This document shows, one piece after another, positions 1 through 12,465 of a stretch of 64,000 nt of DNA; position 1 is the stretch's first letter, and each line of letters opens with the position of its first letter. Origin of the DNA: Escarpia spicata (taxonomy: Eukaryota > Annelida > Polychaeta > Sabellida > Siboglinidae). The translations under genes were made by a program, and so were the position numbers. The stretch covers positions 54,629,611-54,693,610 of the forward strand of contig OZ023216.1 of NCBI GenBank assembly GCA_963995525.1. Direction: 5' to 3'. The notes under the pieces are model-generated. The model was not told where the DNA came from, ran no database searches, and saw only the letters and a program-made list of their open reading frames with translations.

Positions 1-224
1 AAAAATTGCCATTTAGGGGTATGCCTAGTGTTTTCCTATAATGGCTTGTGCTATGCTAAGCACCCAGTGACCAATGAAACGAGATAGTATACTGTCATCA
101 TATGACGTCATTTTTTTTCTAGAATGCAAACCTACCAAATCACCCCAGCTCCAACTGTGTCCTTTAAACAAGATATATGAGCATGAATTTGAATTTGTTT
201 AAATTAGATATAATAAAGATAATG

Positions 225-249
225 TATATATATATATATATATATATAA
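225..249. repeat. (TA)n microsatellite
   Basis: A run of alternating TA lies in AT-rich sequence ahead of the first minisatellite. The rest of 1-325 shows no gene. Confidence 0.9.
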
Positions 250-325
250 TTATTTTCTATTACTTTGGGGTCCTCTTTAAACAACTACTCTGATGATTGC
301 TTTCGTCACTACATTGCCAGGGGAT

Positions 326-2294
326 CACACATGCTGACTGACTGCCAGCAAGAAGGGACGTGTCAGAGTGGCATCATAACTAACACACATGCTGACTGAC
401 TGCCAGCAAGAAGGGACGTGTCAGAGTGGCATCATAACTAACACACATGCTGACTGACTGCCAGCAGGAAGGGACGTGTCAGAGTGGCATCATAACTAAC
501 ACACATGCTGAATGACTGCCAGCAAGAAGGGACGTGTCAGAGTGGCATCATAACTAACACACATGCTGAATGACTGCCAGCAAGAAGGGACGTGTCAGAG
601 TGGCATCATAACTAACACACATGCTGACTGACTGCCAGCAGGAAGGGACGTGTCAGAGTGGCATCATAACTAACACACATGCTGACTGACTGCCAGCAGG
701 AAGGGACGTGTCAGAGTGGCATCATAACTAACACACATGCTGACTGACTGCCAGCAGGAAGGGACGTGTCAGAGTGGCATCATAACTAACACACATGCTG
801 ACTGACTGCCAGCAGGAAGGGACGTGTCAGAGTGGCATCATAACTAACACACATGCTGACTGACTGCCAGCAGGAAGGGACGTGTCAGAGTGGCATCATA
901 ACTAACACACATGCTGACTGACTGCCAGCAGGAAGGGACGTGTCAGAGTGGCATCATAATTAACACACATGCTGACTGAATGCCAGCAGGAAGGGACGTG
1001 TCAGAGTGGCATCATAACTAACACACATGCTGACTGACTGCCAGCAGGAAGGGACGTGTCAGAGTGGCATCATAACTAACACACATGCTGACTGACTGCC
1101 AGCAGGAAGGGACGTGTCAGAGTGGCATCATAACTAACACACATGCTGACTGACTGCCAGCAGGAAGGGACGTGTCAGAGTGGCATCATAACTAACACAC
1201 ATGCTGACTGACTGCCAGCAAGAAGGGACGTGTCAGAGTGGCATCATAACTAACACACATGCTGACTGACTGCCAGCAGGAAGGGACGTGTCAGAGTGGC
1301 ATCATAACTAACACACATGCTGACTGACTGCCAGCAGGAAGGGACGTGTCAGAGTGGCATCATAACTAACACACATGCTGAATGACTGCCAGCAGGAAGG
1401 GACGTGTCAGAGTGGCATCATAACTAACACACATGCTGAATGACTGCCAGCAGGAAGGGACGTGTCAGAGTGGCATCATAACAAACACACATGCTGACTG
1501 ACTGCCAGCAGGAAGGGACGTGTCAGAATGGCATCATAACTAACACACATGCTGACTGACTGCCAGCAGGAAGGGACGTGTCAGAGTGGCATCATAACTA
1601 ACACACATGCTGAATGACTGCCAGCAGGAAGGGACGTGTCAGAGTGGCATCATAACAAACACACATGCTGACTGACTGCCAGCAGGAAGGGACGTGTCAG
1701 AATGGCATCATAACTAACACACATGCTGACTGACTGCCAGCAGGAAGGGACGTGTCAGAGTGGCATCATAACTAACACACATGCTGACTGACTGCCAGCA
1801 GGAAGGGACGTGTCAGAGTGGCATCATAACTAACACACATGCTGACTGACTGCCAGCAGGAAGGGACGTGTCAGAGTGGCATCATAACTAACACACATGC
1901 TGACTGACTGCCAGCAGGAAGGGACGTGTCAGAGTGGCATCATAACTAACACACATGCTGACTGACTGCCAGCAGGAAGGGACGTGTCAGAGTGGCATCA
2001 TAACTAACACACATGCTGACTGACTGCCAGCAGGAAGAGATGTGTCAGAGTGGCATCATAACTAACACACATGCTGACTGAATGCCAGCAGGAAGGGACG
2101 TATCAGAGTGGCATCATAACTAACACACATGCTGACTGACTGCCAGCAGGAAGGGACGTGTCAGAGTGGCATCATAACTAACACACATGCTGACTGACTG
2201 CCAGCAGGAAGGGACGTGTCAGAGTGGCATCATAACTAATACACATGCTGACAGACTGCCAGCAGGAAGGGACGTGTCAGAGTGGCATCATAAC
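326..2294. repeat. 58-bp minisatellite, about 34 copies
   Basis: The unit begins near ACACATGCTGACTGACTGCC and recurs every 58 bp (for example at 331, 389 and 447). Copies are almost identical, differing mainly at AAGAAGG/AGGAAGG and GACTGACT/GAATGACT. Such homogeneity suggests recent expansion or ongoing homogenisation. No coding role is apparent. Confidence 0.97.
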
Positions 2295-2555
2295 TCATTA
2301 GATGTAACATTGAGCACTAAAACAGTTCCACCTGCAATACACTGAGGTAATTAATTAGATTAATGTATCAAATATCAACTAGCTAAGAGCAAACGTCCAT
2401 GCATTGTAAACAAAATGTAGTTACATTAAATTTCTTGTTTACTCAATGTAGAACTTAATAGTTATTAAATATTCAGCAGATCATGTAATTGTTTCTTATC
2501 GATAGCCACAGAACTGAAATAAACTGGACAAGATACATATGTACCTGTATCTAAA

Positions 2556-2872
2556 GTTATGCTAACCTCTACTCATTTAACATTATCTCAAGTTATGCTA
2601 ACCTCTACTCATTTAACATTATCTCAAGTTATGCTAACCTCTACTCATTTAACATTATCTCAAGTTATGCTAATCTCTAGCCATTTAACATTATCTCAAG
2701 TTATGCTAACCTCTAGCCATTTAACATTATCTCAAGTTATGCTAACCTCTAGCCATTTAACATTATCTCAAGTTATGCTAACCTCTACTCATTTAACATT
2801 ATCTCAAGTTATGCTAACCTCTAGACATTTAACATTATCTCAAGTTATGCTAACCTCTAGCCATTTAACAGT
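2556..2872. repeat. 36-bp minisatellite, about 9 copies
   Basis: The unit starts TTATGCTAACCTCTACTCAT and has a period of 36 bp. Because 36 is divisible by three, it gives an artefactual 121-codon open frame repeating a 12-residue motif. The flanking 2295-2555 is unique AT-rich sequence with no gene seen. Confidence 0.95.
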
Positions 2873-2998
2873 TAACATTATCCAGATAAGTTGGGATATA
2901 AAGACCTTTTGTCAATTTTGCTGAAAAAATATGTTGGCTAAGTATAAACAATTACTTTGCCAAATGGCTAAACAAAAAATGTGCTAAGACTGAAACAA

Positions 2999-3302
2999 CC
3001 TGTATAGTTGTAACATATACATGTACGCTTGTAATATATATATATATATATACACCTGTATGGTTGTAACATATACATGTATAGTTGTAACATATACATG
3101 TACGCTTGTAATATTTATATACCTGTATGGTTGTAACATATACATGTATGGTTGCAACATATACCTGTATAGTTGTAACATATACCTGTTTGGTTGTAAC
3201 ATATACATGTATAGTTGTAACATATACCTGTTTGGTTGTAACATATACATGTATAGTTGTAACATATACCTGTATGATTGTAACATATACCGTCCTGTAT
3301 GG
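2999..3302. repeat. 21-bp minisatellite, about 14 copies
   Basis: The unit is close to GTATGGTTGTAACATATACA plus one base, with A/G/C/T variation at the TATGG/TATAG/GTTTGG position and a short (TA)n run inside the array at about 3038-3052. Several frames stay open on both strands; none looks like a real gene. Confidence 0.93.
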
Positions 3303-3437
3303 TGGTAATACACCGTACAGGACACCTAGTATTCTGTTAGTATAAACAAACCAAGTATTGTATATTGTATGTTGGTAAATGGGCAGTTGTAATTCGACAG
3401 ACAGGCCTGCATCGCCACGGAGAACATCAACAAATCA

Positions 3438-3663
3438 GAGGGTGTCAGGAGAGACCAGAGGGTTTCAGGAGATGTCAGAGGGTGTCAAGAGAGGCCATAG
3501 GGTGTCAGGAGAATTCAAAGGGTGTCAGGAGATGTCAGAGGTTGTCAGGAGAGTTCAAAGGGTGTCAGGAGATGTCAGAGGTTGTCAGAAGAGTTCAAAG
3601 GGTGTCAGGAGAGGCCAGAGGGTGTCAGGAGAGTTCAAATGGTGTCAGGAGAGACCTGACGGT
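3438..3663. repeat. 20-bp minisatellite, about 11 copies
   Basis: The unit is GGTGTCAGGAGA followed by eight variable bases (ATGTCAGA, ATTCAAAG, GGCCAGAG). A period of 20 is not divisible by three, so two frames stay open with rotated versions of one peptide, which is the signature of a repeat and not of a gene. Confidence 0.93.
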
Positions 3664-4367
3664 GCCTTGACCACTTATAAATTAAATACTGCTTAATTGT
3701 GTTGACAACGTTAATACTGTTTATCGATTTTGAGTTTGATCATTGATATTTTTTCTTGATGGATATCTGAGCTTGGTTTCCTAGGAGTTAGGTGCAAATG
3801 AACTTACAGTACTTTACATTACTAGCAAAAATGTACTACATATGTACATAATGATGCAGAAAACGATTTGCCAGAGTATTCATATATGATGGTTGTACAT
3901 AAAACGTTCCCAACTGATAGGTGCTCTTCGGAACAATCGCTGAAAATATATAAGGTGAATGAATTATAATTAGTCATGGACTAAATCATTTAAAGATGTC
4001 TGAATTAATTAAAACTGTCGAACACACACACATAAATATATATGAGTTATTCTCTTAGCCCTTTAGAGTCTAGTTAACAGCTGTTTCCAGCACTCAACAA
4101 TATTCCAAATTAATTGACTGGATGGATGTTCAAAATTGAATGCGATGGTCTTATAATGAGGTATCATTTTACTAGTTAGATATAGGTTTTTTATTAATAG
4201 CACAGTACCCAGTCCTTAGAACTGTTCAAAGTGTTTTACACTTTATTCCCACAGGCAGATCTGTTCAATCAAACACCTTCTCAACTTCTCTGGGAAACAT
4301 TCAGCCATGCTGTAATTAATCCACAGAGATTACCCATACAAAAATGTTCACCAGTGCTTTTTATAGC
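3664..4367. other. Unique AT-rich sequence, no gene seen
   Basis: About 700 bp between arrays. I see no open frame with coding character, no splice-supported exon and no recognisable element until the SINE remnant that follows. Confidence 0.6.
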
Positions 4368-4507
4368 CAGGTAACTTTCATGTACAGCTGAACAAAACTG
4401 TAGCAACATAGAGTGAACAAACTTGCTCAAAGTTCGAAGTGGCAGCACAGGATTCAAACATTGGTTCTCTCGATTCTCTAGTCACTGCGCCACTGCGCTC
4501 CTTGCTG
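4368..4507 (-). mobile_element. tRNA-derived SINE remnant
   Basis: Read on the minus strand, TGGCGCAGTGAC matches an RNA polymerase III A box and GTTTGAATCC, about 33 nt later, matches a B box, followed by a tRNA-like CTGTGCTGCCA. Further downstream, TTTGAGCAAG, a GTTGCTACAG segment, CAGCTGTACA and TTACCTGGC fall in the order seen in the body of some animal tRNA-SINEs. The A-to-B spacing is shorter than in a true tRNA, so this is a degenerate SINE head and not a functional tRNA gene. The 38-bp array starts inside its 5' end. Confidence 0.5.
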
Positions 4508-4940
4508 CCTTTTATCTAGTCACTGCGCCACTGCGTTCCTTGCTGCCTTTTATCTAGTCACTGCGCCACTGCGCTCCTTGCTGCCTTTTATCTAGTCACT
4601 GCGCCACTGCGCTCCTTGCTGCCTTTTATCTAGTCACTGCGCAACTGCGCTCCTTGCTGCCTTTTATCTAGTCACTGCGCCACTGCGCTCCTTGCTGCCT
4701 TTTATCTAGTCACTGCGCCACTGCGCTCCTTGCTGCCTTTTATCTAGTCACTGCGCCACTGCGCTCCTTGCTGCCTTTTAAGTTTTATCTAGTCACTGCG
4801 CCACTGCGCTCCTTGCTGCCTTTTATCTAGTCACTGCACCACTGCGCTCCTTGCTGCCTTTTATCTAGTCACTGTGCCACTGCGCTCCTTGCTGCCTTTT
4901 ATCTAGTCACTGCACCACTGCACTCCTTGCTGCCTTTTAT
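4478..4940. repeat. 38-bp minisatellite, about 12 copies, seeded from SINE head
   Basis: The unit includes CTAGTCACTGCGCCACTGCG and recurs every 38 bp (4516, 4554 and onward). On the minus strand each copy carries the A-box-like TGGCGCAGTGAC of the adjacent SINE remnant. One copy carries an extra AGTTTTA-type insertion. Confidence 0.95.
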
Positions 4941-5039
4941 CAACATTATTGCCAAGTTTGCCCTGAGGCTGGATCACTGCCATGGTGCTTGTCGTCTTTA
5001 GTGATTCTTTTATGTCCCTAATTGACATGATCTGTGAGT

Positions 5040-5852
5040 GACGAGGGATTCTCATGTACAGTTCCCAAGTCATGAGGGATACTCATGTACAGTTCCCAGG
5101 TCATTAGGGATACTCATGTACAGTTCCCAAGTCATGAGGGATACTCATGTACAGTTCCCAGGTCATGAGGGATACTCATGTACAGTTCCCAAGTCATGAG
5201 GGATACTCATGTACAGTTCCCAAGTCATGAGGGATACTCATGTATGTACAATTCCCAAGTCACAAGGGATACTCATGTACAGTTCCCAAGTCACGAGGGA
5301 TACTCATGTATGTACAATTCCCAAGGGATATACATGTACAGTTCCCAAGTCACAAGGGATATTCATGTACAGTTCCCAAATCATGAGGGATAATCATGTA
5401 CAATTTGCAAGTCATGGGGGATACTCGTGTACAGTCCCCAATTCACAAGGGATACTCATGTCCAGTTCCAAAGTCACGAGGGATACTCATGTATGTACAA
5501 TTCCCAAGTCACAAGGGATATACATGTACAGTTCCCAAGTCACAAGGGATACTCATGTACAGTTCCCAAGTCATGAGGGATAATTATGTACAGTTCCCAA
5601 GTCACAAGAGATATTCATGTACGGTTCACAAGTCACAGGGGATACTCATGCACAGTTCCCAAGTCACAAGGGATAGCCATGTACAGTTCCAAAATCATGA
5701 GGGATAATCATTTACAGTTCCCAAGTCACAAGGGATACTAGTGTACAGTTACAAAGTGATACAGTAAGGGATATTCACGTACTGTTCCTAAGTCACAATT
5801 AAGGGATACTCATACAGTTCCCAAGTCACAAGGGATACTCATAGTTCCCAAT
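5040..5852. repeat. 31-bp minisatellite, about 26 degenerate copies
   Basis: The unit contains GATACTCATGTACAGTTCCC with a period of 31 bp at the left end. Some units carry an extra ATGT and others are truncated, and copies diverge toward the right end. Divergence is higher than in the neighbouring 58-bp array, suggesting an older array. Confidence 0.93.
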
Positions 5853-6400
5853 GTTGAGATCATGTTTTAACACCAAGTGTACTATGGTCTATGCCTGGTC
5901 CGGATCTTAAGTGAAAACTCTCTCTGGACCTCTAACATAGCACTACGCTACCCCCCACCCGATAATTTATAATACACTTTGTAATATAAAAAGATAGTAT
6001 ACACCACAAATGATATTCTGTGAACATTTTAATTGCTTTATGACAGTGTGCTATTTTCAGACTTGATGATGATGATGTAATTTACATATACATTACATAT
6101 CACAGTACACATGTAGAATGCCATAAAATGAGCACCAAAAGTAAATAGAAATTGCACAAGCACAACTATCTTATTTCATGATTAGTGGACCTTTAAAAAG
6201 ACTAAAGTATTATCATAATGGATATGGATCTGGCCTGCCAAATAGCAATATTCGTACAAATTCGTTCTCACTATCATGTTGTTTACTAAATATCACTATG
6301 GCTATCAGCTATGCCTAGCCTGCTACGAATATGTCTACGAGTTTACGTTAGTGCTGTTAGCCTGGGCGGGTAAATTACTTTTAAATTTAAGTAAGCGCTA
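5853..6400. other. Unique sequence, no gene seen
   Basis: AT-rich unique DNA between the 31-bp array and the CpG-richer promoter-like region. I see no supported exon or element. Confidence 0.55.
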
Positions 6401-6439
6401 AGCCTAAGCTAACCTGATAATAAATAAATGTGCTGAAAA

Positions 6440-7000
6440 TGTACCCGTCTGACATGTACATACCTGACATCGCCTTAACAGCACTGCCTGATTCGCTCTG
6501 ACACGGACGCCGATTTGCCGTATGGTCGCAGCATAATTGTGTGTGTGTGTATATATATATAACGTTGTGCAGGTTTCTGGCAGTCGGCTGCTGTCAGTGA
6601 GTGGGATGTTCACGAATAATTTATTTACATTAATCCGGGAAGTGAACGCCAGGAAATGTAAAAAACATAATCGTCATAGTCATTATGTTCATACCCGTTA
6701 TAACGATTAAATTAATGGGAGGCGTCAATCCTGAAAACACAACATGTTAACGGCTCGCTGTCATTGTCTGTTGCCATTTTATGAAAAAGTGGTATTTAAT
6801 GACAATATGTGCACCACGAAACATAATTATGTTGCTACGTGCCATTTTAGCTAGTAACAAACTTTATTTAGGTAAAACTGGTATCGTCGATATCCGATTA
6901 CACTGCTTCGGTTGTGCCCCGTTTCAGGCGGGCCGCCGTTTCAGCGACACTTCCGGTAAATAAAGAAATGTCACTTGAGTAATTTAGATTTATACCTCCT
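6440..7000. promoter_or_regulatory. Candidate CpG-rich promoter
   Basis: CpG density rises sharply relative to the surrounding AT-rich DNA. An ETS-type core CACTTCCGG lies at about 6948-6956, and GCCATTTT, the reverse of a YY1-type core, at about 6773-6780. On the minus strand a short open stretch ending near 6462 is followed by a donor-like GTATGT. These features are typical of animal core promoters, possibly bidirectional. A 5' untranslated exon for the gene starting at 28.0 kb could lie here, but nothing in the sequence links them. Confidence 0.3.
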
Positions 7001-7965
7001 GTAAAATTTATTATGCATGCGATGCTGAATACTGGTGGATAGCGTTGCATTCTTGTTCTACTTGACACATGACGTTAACGTAAGTAAAACGCCATCGCAT
7101 ACTCGGATGTCATGAAGCCGATTATGGCGGAATCGAACACCAACTGAGCTGGAGTTGGTAAAATTTGGGGGGGGGTTAATTTAGCGATAATGTAATGTAT
7201 CACTTTCGTGCCAGAAATTACGGTGTTATTACCATTACCAGATATAGCAATGCCACTAGGTAGACACGTTTTTGTGTCCATGCTTAGAAATAATTGAATT
7301 CAAAGCCACATTCCATGCATATTAAAATTAAATATCTTCCAAGTTCAAGACTAGAACAACCTTTCTCAGCGGCCCAGCAAACAGACAGATAACAGCAAGA
7401 TAATGCTGAAAACATCCTTGACTTCAAAATAAAACTAGGCGAAGATTTTAAGATGGTCAGGTTTACATTTTAATAAATGCCCAAAATCACAAGACAAACC
7501 AACCATGTTTTCAAAACCAAACATATGATGCATATGCCATAAAGGCGGGTATATGAGTGGGCAATTTCACAGTAATTAACCTATGGCTATGCATGCCACT
7601 AGTGTGTCTGACTCGGGCAAATTTTCAAAATCATTTGATAACTCGTATATCTTATATTTATATGAGCGTAACACTAGAAGGCTCAAAGTAGTGCGAGTAT
7701 CACACAATAACAGAAACAATTGACGTCCATGGATGGTAAATTTGTTTCATTTGGGTACTGGAAATATCAAGGCAACACTTTGTTTTGTAAAGCAATTTGT
7801 TTGTGTTTCAGCATAAAATAAAACAAAAATAACTTCATTTTATAATAAAACTCAACATGTTGTCTTACATATCACCCTGGGGGTATTCTGTGCAACTGAC
7901 CACCACAGTTTGTAAAAATGTAACACTTAATATCTTGCTAGCTAAGCGCATTACAACAGAGATGG
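7001..7965. other. Unique sequence, no gene seen
   Basis: AT-rich DNA with a G9 run near 7148. No supported exon, RNA gene or transposon end was recognised. Confidence 0.5.
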
Positions 7966-8938
7966 AAATATGATTGACACTGTATAACACTAATCATCAA
8001 ATATGTTTAAACACTCCCACAACAGGGTTTACAGCTATTGCATTAACTTATATGATTGACAATGTATAACACTAATCATCAAACATGTTTAAACACTTCC
8101 ACAATAGCGTTTACAGCTGTTGCATCAACTTATATGATTGACACTGTATAACACTAATCATCAAACATGTTTAAACACTCCCACAACAGCGTTTACAGCT
8201 GTTGCATCAACTTATATGATTGACACTGTATAACACTAATCATCAAACATGTTTAAACACTCCCGCAACAGCGTTTACAGCTGTTGCATCAACTTATATG
8301 ATTGACACTGTATAACACTAATCATCAAACATGTTTAAACACTCCCACAACAGCGTTTACAGCTGTTGCATCAACTTATATGATTGACACTGTATAACAC
8401 TAATCATCAAACATGTTTAAACACTCCCACAACAGCGTTTACAACTGTTGCATCAACTTATATGATTGACACTGTATAACACTAATCATCAAACATGTTT
8501 AAACACTCCCGCAACAGCGTTTACAGCTATTGCATCAACTTATATGATTGACACTGTATAACACTAATCATCAAACATGTTTAAACACTCCCACAACAGC
8601 GTTTACAACTGTTGCATCAACTTATATGATTGACACTGTATAACACTAATCATCAAACATGTTTAAACACTCCCACAACAGCGTTTACAGCTGTTGCATC
8701 AACTTATATGATTGAGACTGTATAACACTAATCATCAAACATGTTTAAACACTCCGGCAACAGCGTTTACAGCTGTTGCATCAACTTATATGATTGACAC
8801 TGTATAACACTAATCATCAAACATGTTTAAACACTCCCACAACAGCGTTTACAGCTATTGCATCAACTTATATGATTGACACTGTATAACACTAATCATC
8901 AAACATGTTTAAACACTCCCACAACAGCGTTTACAACT
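7966..8938. repeat. 82-bp minisatellite, about 12 copies
   Basis: The unit contains TATGATTGACACTGTATAAC and recurs every 82 bp (8051, 8133 and onward). Each unit holds the palindromes GTTTAAAC and, in most copies, CAGCTG. Copies differ at a few positions, for example CAGCTG/CAACTG and CCCACA/CCCGCA. Confidence 0.97.
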
Positions 8939-9011
8939 GAATCCAATGTTATTATTATTATGATATCACAAACACAATGTTCTAATGAATAGTGATGCTT
9001 GATGTGAATTG

Positions 9012-10592
9012 TGTCTTCAAAGAAGTGCATGTATACATGTATTGTGTCTTCAGTGAAGTGCATGTATACATGTATTGTGTCTTCAGTGAAGTGCATGTAT
9101 ACATGTATTGTGTCTTCAGTGAAGTGCATGTGTACATGTATTGTGTCTTCAGTGAAGTGCATGTATACATGTATTGTGTCTTCAGTGAAGGGCATGTATA
9201 CATGTATTGTGTCTTCAGTGAAGTGCATGTGTACATGTACTGTGTCTTCAGTGAAGTGCATGTATACATGTATTGTGTCTTCAGTGAAGTGCATGTGTAC
9301 ATGTATTGTGTCTTCAGTGAAGTGCATGTGTACATGTATTGTGTCTTCAGTGAAGTGCATGTGTACATGTATTGTGTCTTCAGTGAAGTGCATGTATACA
9401 TGTATTGTGTCTTCAGTGAAGTGCATGTATACATGTATTGTGTCTTCAGTGAAGTGCATGTATACATGTATTGTGTCTTCCGTGAAGTGCATGTATACAT
9501 GTATTGTGTCTTCAGTGAAGTGCATGTGTACATGTATTGTATCTTCAGTGAAGTGCATGTATACATGTATTGTGTCTTCAGTGAAATGCATGTATACATG
9601 TATTGTGTCTTCAGTGAAGTGCATGTATACATGTATTGTGTCTTCATTGAAGTGCATGTATACATGTTTTGTGTCTTCAGTGAAGTGCATGTTTACATGT
9701 ACTGTGTCTTCAGTGAAGTGCATGTATACATGTATTGTGTCTTCAGTGAAGTGCATGTACACATGTATTGTGTCTTCAGTGAAGTGCATGTATACATGTA
9801 TTGTGTCTTCAGTGAAGTGCATGTTTACATGTATTGTGTCTTCAGTGAAGTGCATGTACACATGTATTGTGTCTTCAGTGAAGTGCATGTGTACATGTAT
9901 TGTGTCTTCAGTGAAGTGCATGTATACATGTATTGTGTCTTCAGTGAAGTGCATGTATACATGTATTGTGTCTTCAGTGAAGTGCATGTACACATGTATT
10001 GTGTCTTCAATGAAGTGCATGTACACATGTATTGTGTCTTCAGTGAAGTGCATGTGTACATGTATTGTGTCTTCAGTGAAGTGCATGTACACATGTATTG
10101 TGTCTTCAGTGAAGTGCATGTGTACATGTATTGTGTCTTCAGTGAAGTGCATGTATACATGTATTGTGTCTTCAGTGAAGTGCATGTATACATGTAATGT
10201 GTCTTCAGTGAAGTGCATGTGTACATGTATTGTGTCTTCAGTGAAGTGCATGTATACATGTATTGTGTCTTCAGTGAAGTGCATGTATACATGTATTGTG
10301 TCTTCAGTGAAGTGCATGTACACATGTACTGTGTCTTCAGTGAAGTGCATGTGTACATGTATTGTGTCTTCAGTGAAGTGCATGTGTACATGTATTGTGT
10401 CTTCAGTGAAGTGCATGTATACATGTATTGTGTCTTCAGTGAAGTGCATGTATACATGTATTGTGTCTTCAGTGAAGTGCATGTGTACATGTATTGTGTC
10501 TTCAGTGAAGTGCATGTATACATGTACTGTGTCTTCAGTGAAGTGCATGTATACATTTATTGTGTCTTCAGTGAAGTGCATGTACCAGGTAT
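9012..10592. repeat. 33-bp minisatellite, about 48 copies
   Basis: The unit contains the perfect 12-bp palindrome CATGTATACATG (with A/G/T/C variants in its centre) followed by TATTGTGTCTTCAGTGAAGT. Because 33 is divisible by three and the unit is stop-free in several frames, open frames of 400-565 codons exist on both strands. Variants are mostly amino-acid-changing in every frame, so I treat the frames as repeat artefacts. Confidence 0.97.
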
Positions 10593-11017
10593 ACATGTAT
10601 AGACAACGTAATGAGTTAGTGCATTAAATTTATATTCCTCTTAAAAAAACCTTTGCTTCAATATATTTGTGGTAACAGTATACAAAGCTCACTTTCCTAT
10701 TTCTATGTTTGCAAGAGAATCTTGGCATATGTCAGTAGTAGTTGATTGTTGGTCCAATAGTTTCACAAACTTGATAAAGTAGACATCATTTGTGTGTTGG
10801 AGTGGACAGGAAGTTGGACATTTGCAACTGGATACAAGATATATCAATAAGGTACTTGTCAGGTATAGCTAGAATATTTTAAGGCTAACAATAGAGTTTG
10901 TTCCCTAACTAATCAATTTAAACACTTATATGTAATAGAAAACTTGCTTCCATGCTTCAAACACCCAAAGATACAAAAATACGTCCATTTATTAACCACA
11001 TTGTTGTCTGCAATGAA
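10593..11017. other. Unique AT-rich sequence, no gene seen
   Basis: Spacer between the 33-bp array and the 3' end of the first LINE remnant. Nothing recognisable. Confidence 0.5.
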
Positions 11018-12099
11018 TGAAATGAAATTTATTAGCCCAATAGACCAATAATTACAAATACATATTAAAATAGAGTATATACAATAAGTCAGACTCCCAT
11101 TAAATGATTAAGGTATTTAAAAAATTCTGCTACGAGAGCCACCTTAAATAATATTAATAATATATAATAATAGTATGTTTACTAAGTAAGTTAACTGGTA
11201 ATACATGAACATGTCATAACAAAATTTTAATCAAAATACGTCGAGTAGCTGTCATATATATGTGCATATATACGCAATAAAATTACATATATAATGAGAC
11301 ATTTTACAAGTCACAAAATGCATCAACAGACATTACAATAAATTTTAGTTAATTATCTTCCACATATATATAACAGTTAATAATAGTACATTTGTGTATG
11401 CCCTAGTAGCATGCTGATGGCGCTGGGTATTGAATAAGAGTAGGTTTTGATTGAAATAATCAGGTAGCTGCTTGTTGATCAGTTTAAATACATTTGAGTA
11501 GTTGAATTTATGTCATCAAGCTTTAAGAGGTAAAGTCTCTTAGGTTCAGTATGAGCCAGGTAATCACTAGAAGTTATAATTCCAACTGCCCTTTTCTGTA
11601 GTTTGATAATTTTATTATTTAGGTTACTCTGAGACCTCCAGACCAACACTCCATAATTGAGGTGGCATACGATTAGGGAGTTATAGACTGTTCTCAGGAT
11701 GTTGATTGATAGGATATGTTTGAGACTATTTAACTCTCCTGTTATTTTGGATATTTTTTAACTTAGTGCGTCAATATGACATTTAAGTGTTTGTTAATGG
11801 TGATACAGAGAATATTAAAATTATCTACATATTCAATATTTGAATAAGCTATTCGAAAGAAAGGAAGCTGAACCTTTTTTGTGGCATATGAAATATCATG
11901 GCTTTTGTTTTCTTAACATTTAGTGAAAGTTTGTTCATTTTGAGCCAAATACTTATTTTTTTTAATTCACTTGAAACTTAGTCTTTTTTTTGTAAATATC
12001 ATAGTGTCCATTTGAATTTAAATAGTGTAGTGACATATATGTACTATGTAGACTGGCAGTTTTATGCTTCTCAGCCGCTAGTGTATAATGTGTATATTA

Positions 12100-12440
12100 A
12101 TTAGTTTCAATATGTCATTATTTACATAGGCAGATCTACAGTTTAACATGTTTTGATAATTTGTTAATTACCCATCAGCACCTGCTCTGGCACCTATATA
12201 GACGACTTCGCACTATCACCCATCAGGTCCAGATCTGGCAGCCGCGGGCGTAGCACGCCCTGCCTACATTTCCCGCCCACCCACCCTGCTATTGTGGGGG
12301 CACATCTTGGGGTTTTATTGTGTTTAGTATTAGGTAGTAACTTAGTAGTATGGAGATATTTAATCTGCCATTAAGGTATTGCTTATTGAACACATGGTGT
12401 TCTTGGATTAAATGTTCTATGAGTTCACCCATACCATGTC
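12100..12440. other. Unassigned insert inside LINE A
   Basis: About 340 bp with a GC-rich core near 12170-12300, including a repeated ACCCATCAG. It interrupts LINE A just left of the 44-bp array. A short minus-strand frame contains YNYNTRHG, reminiscent of LINE C-termini, but it is too weak to call. Confidence 0.35.
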
Positions 12441-12465
12441 TTGTGTTGTAATTATATGTATATGT

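Noticed and set aside
4478..4940. tRNA gene cluster
   Set aside because: Only the A-box region repeats; there is one degenerate B box, no anticodon arm and no acceptor pairing.
9012..10592. CRISPR-like array
   Set aside because: A direct tandem repeat with no unique spacers, in a eukaryotic genome.
8899..10596. 565-codon minus-strand open frame of HFTEDTIHVYM repeats
   Set aside because: It is the 33-bp array read in a stop-free frame. Other frames on both strands are equally open, variants change amino acids in every frame, and no promoter or splice context is present.
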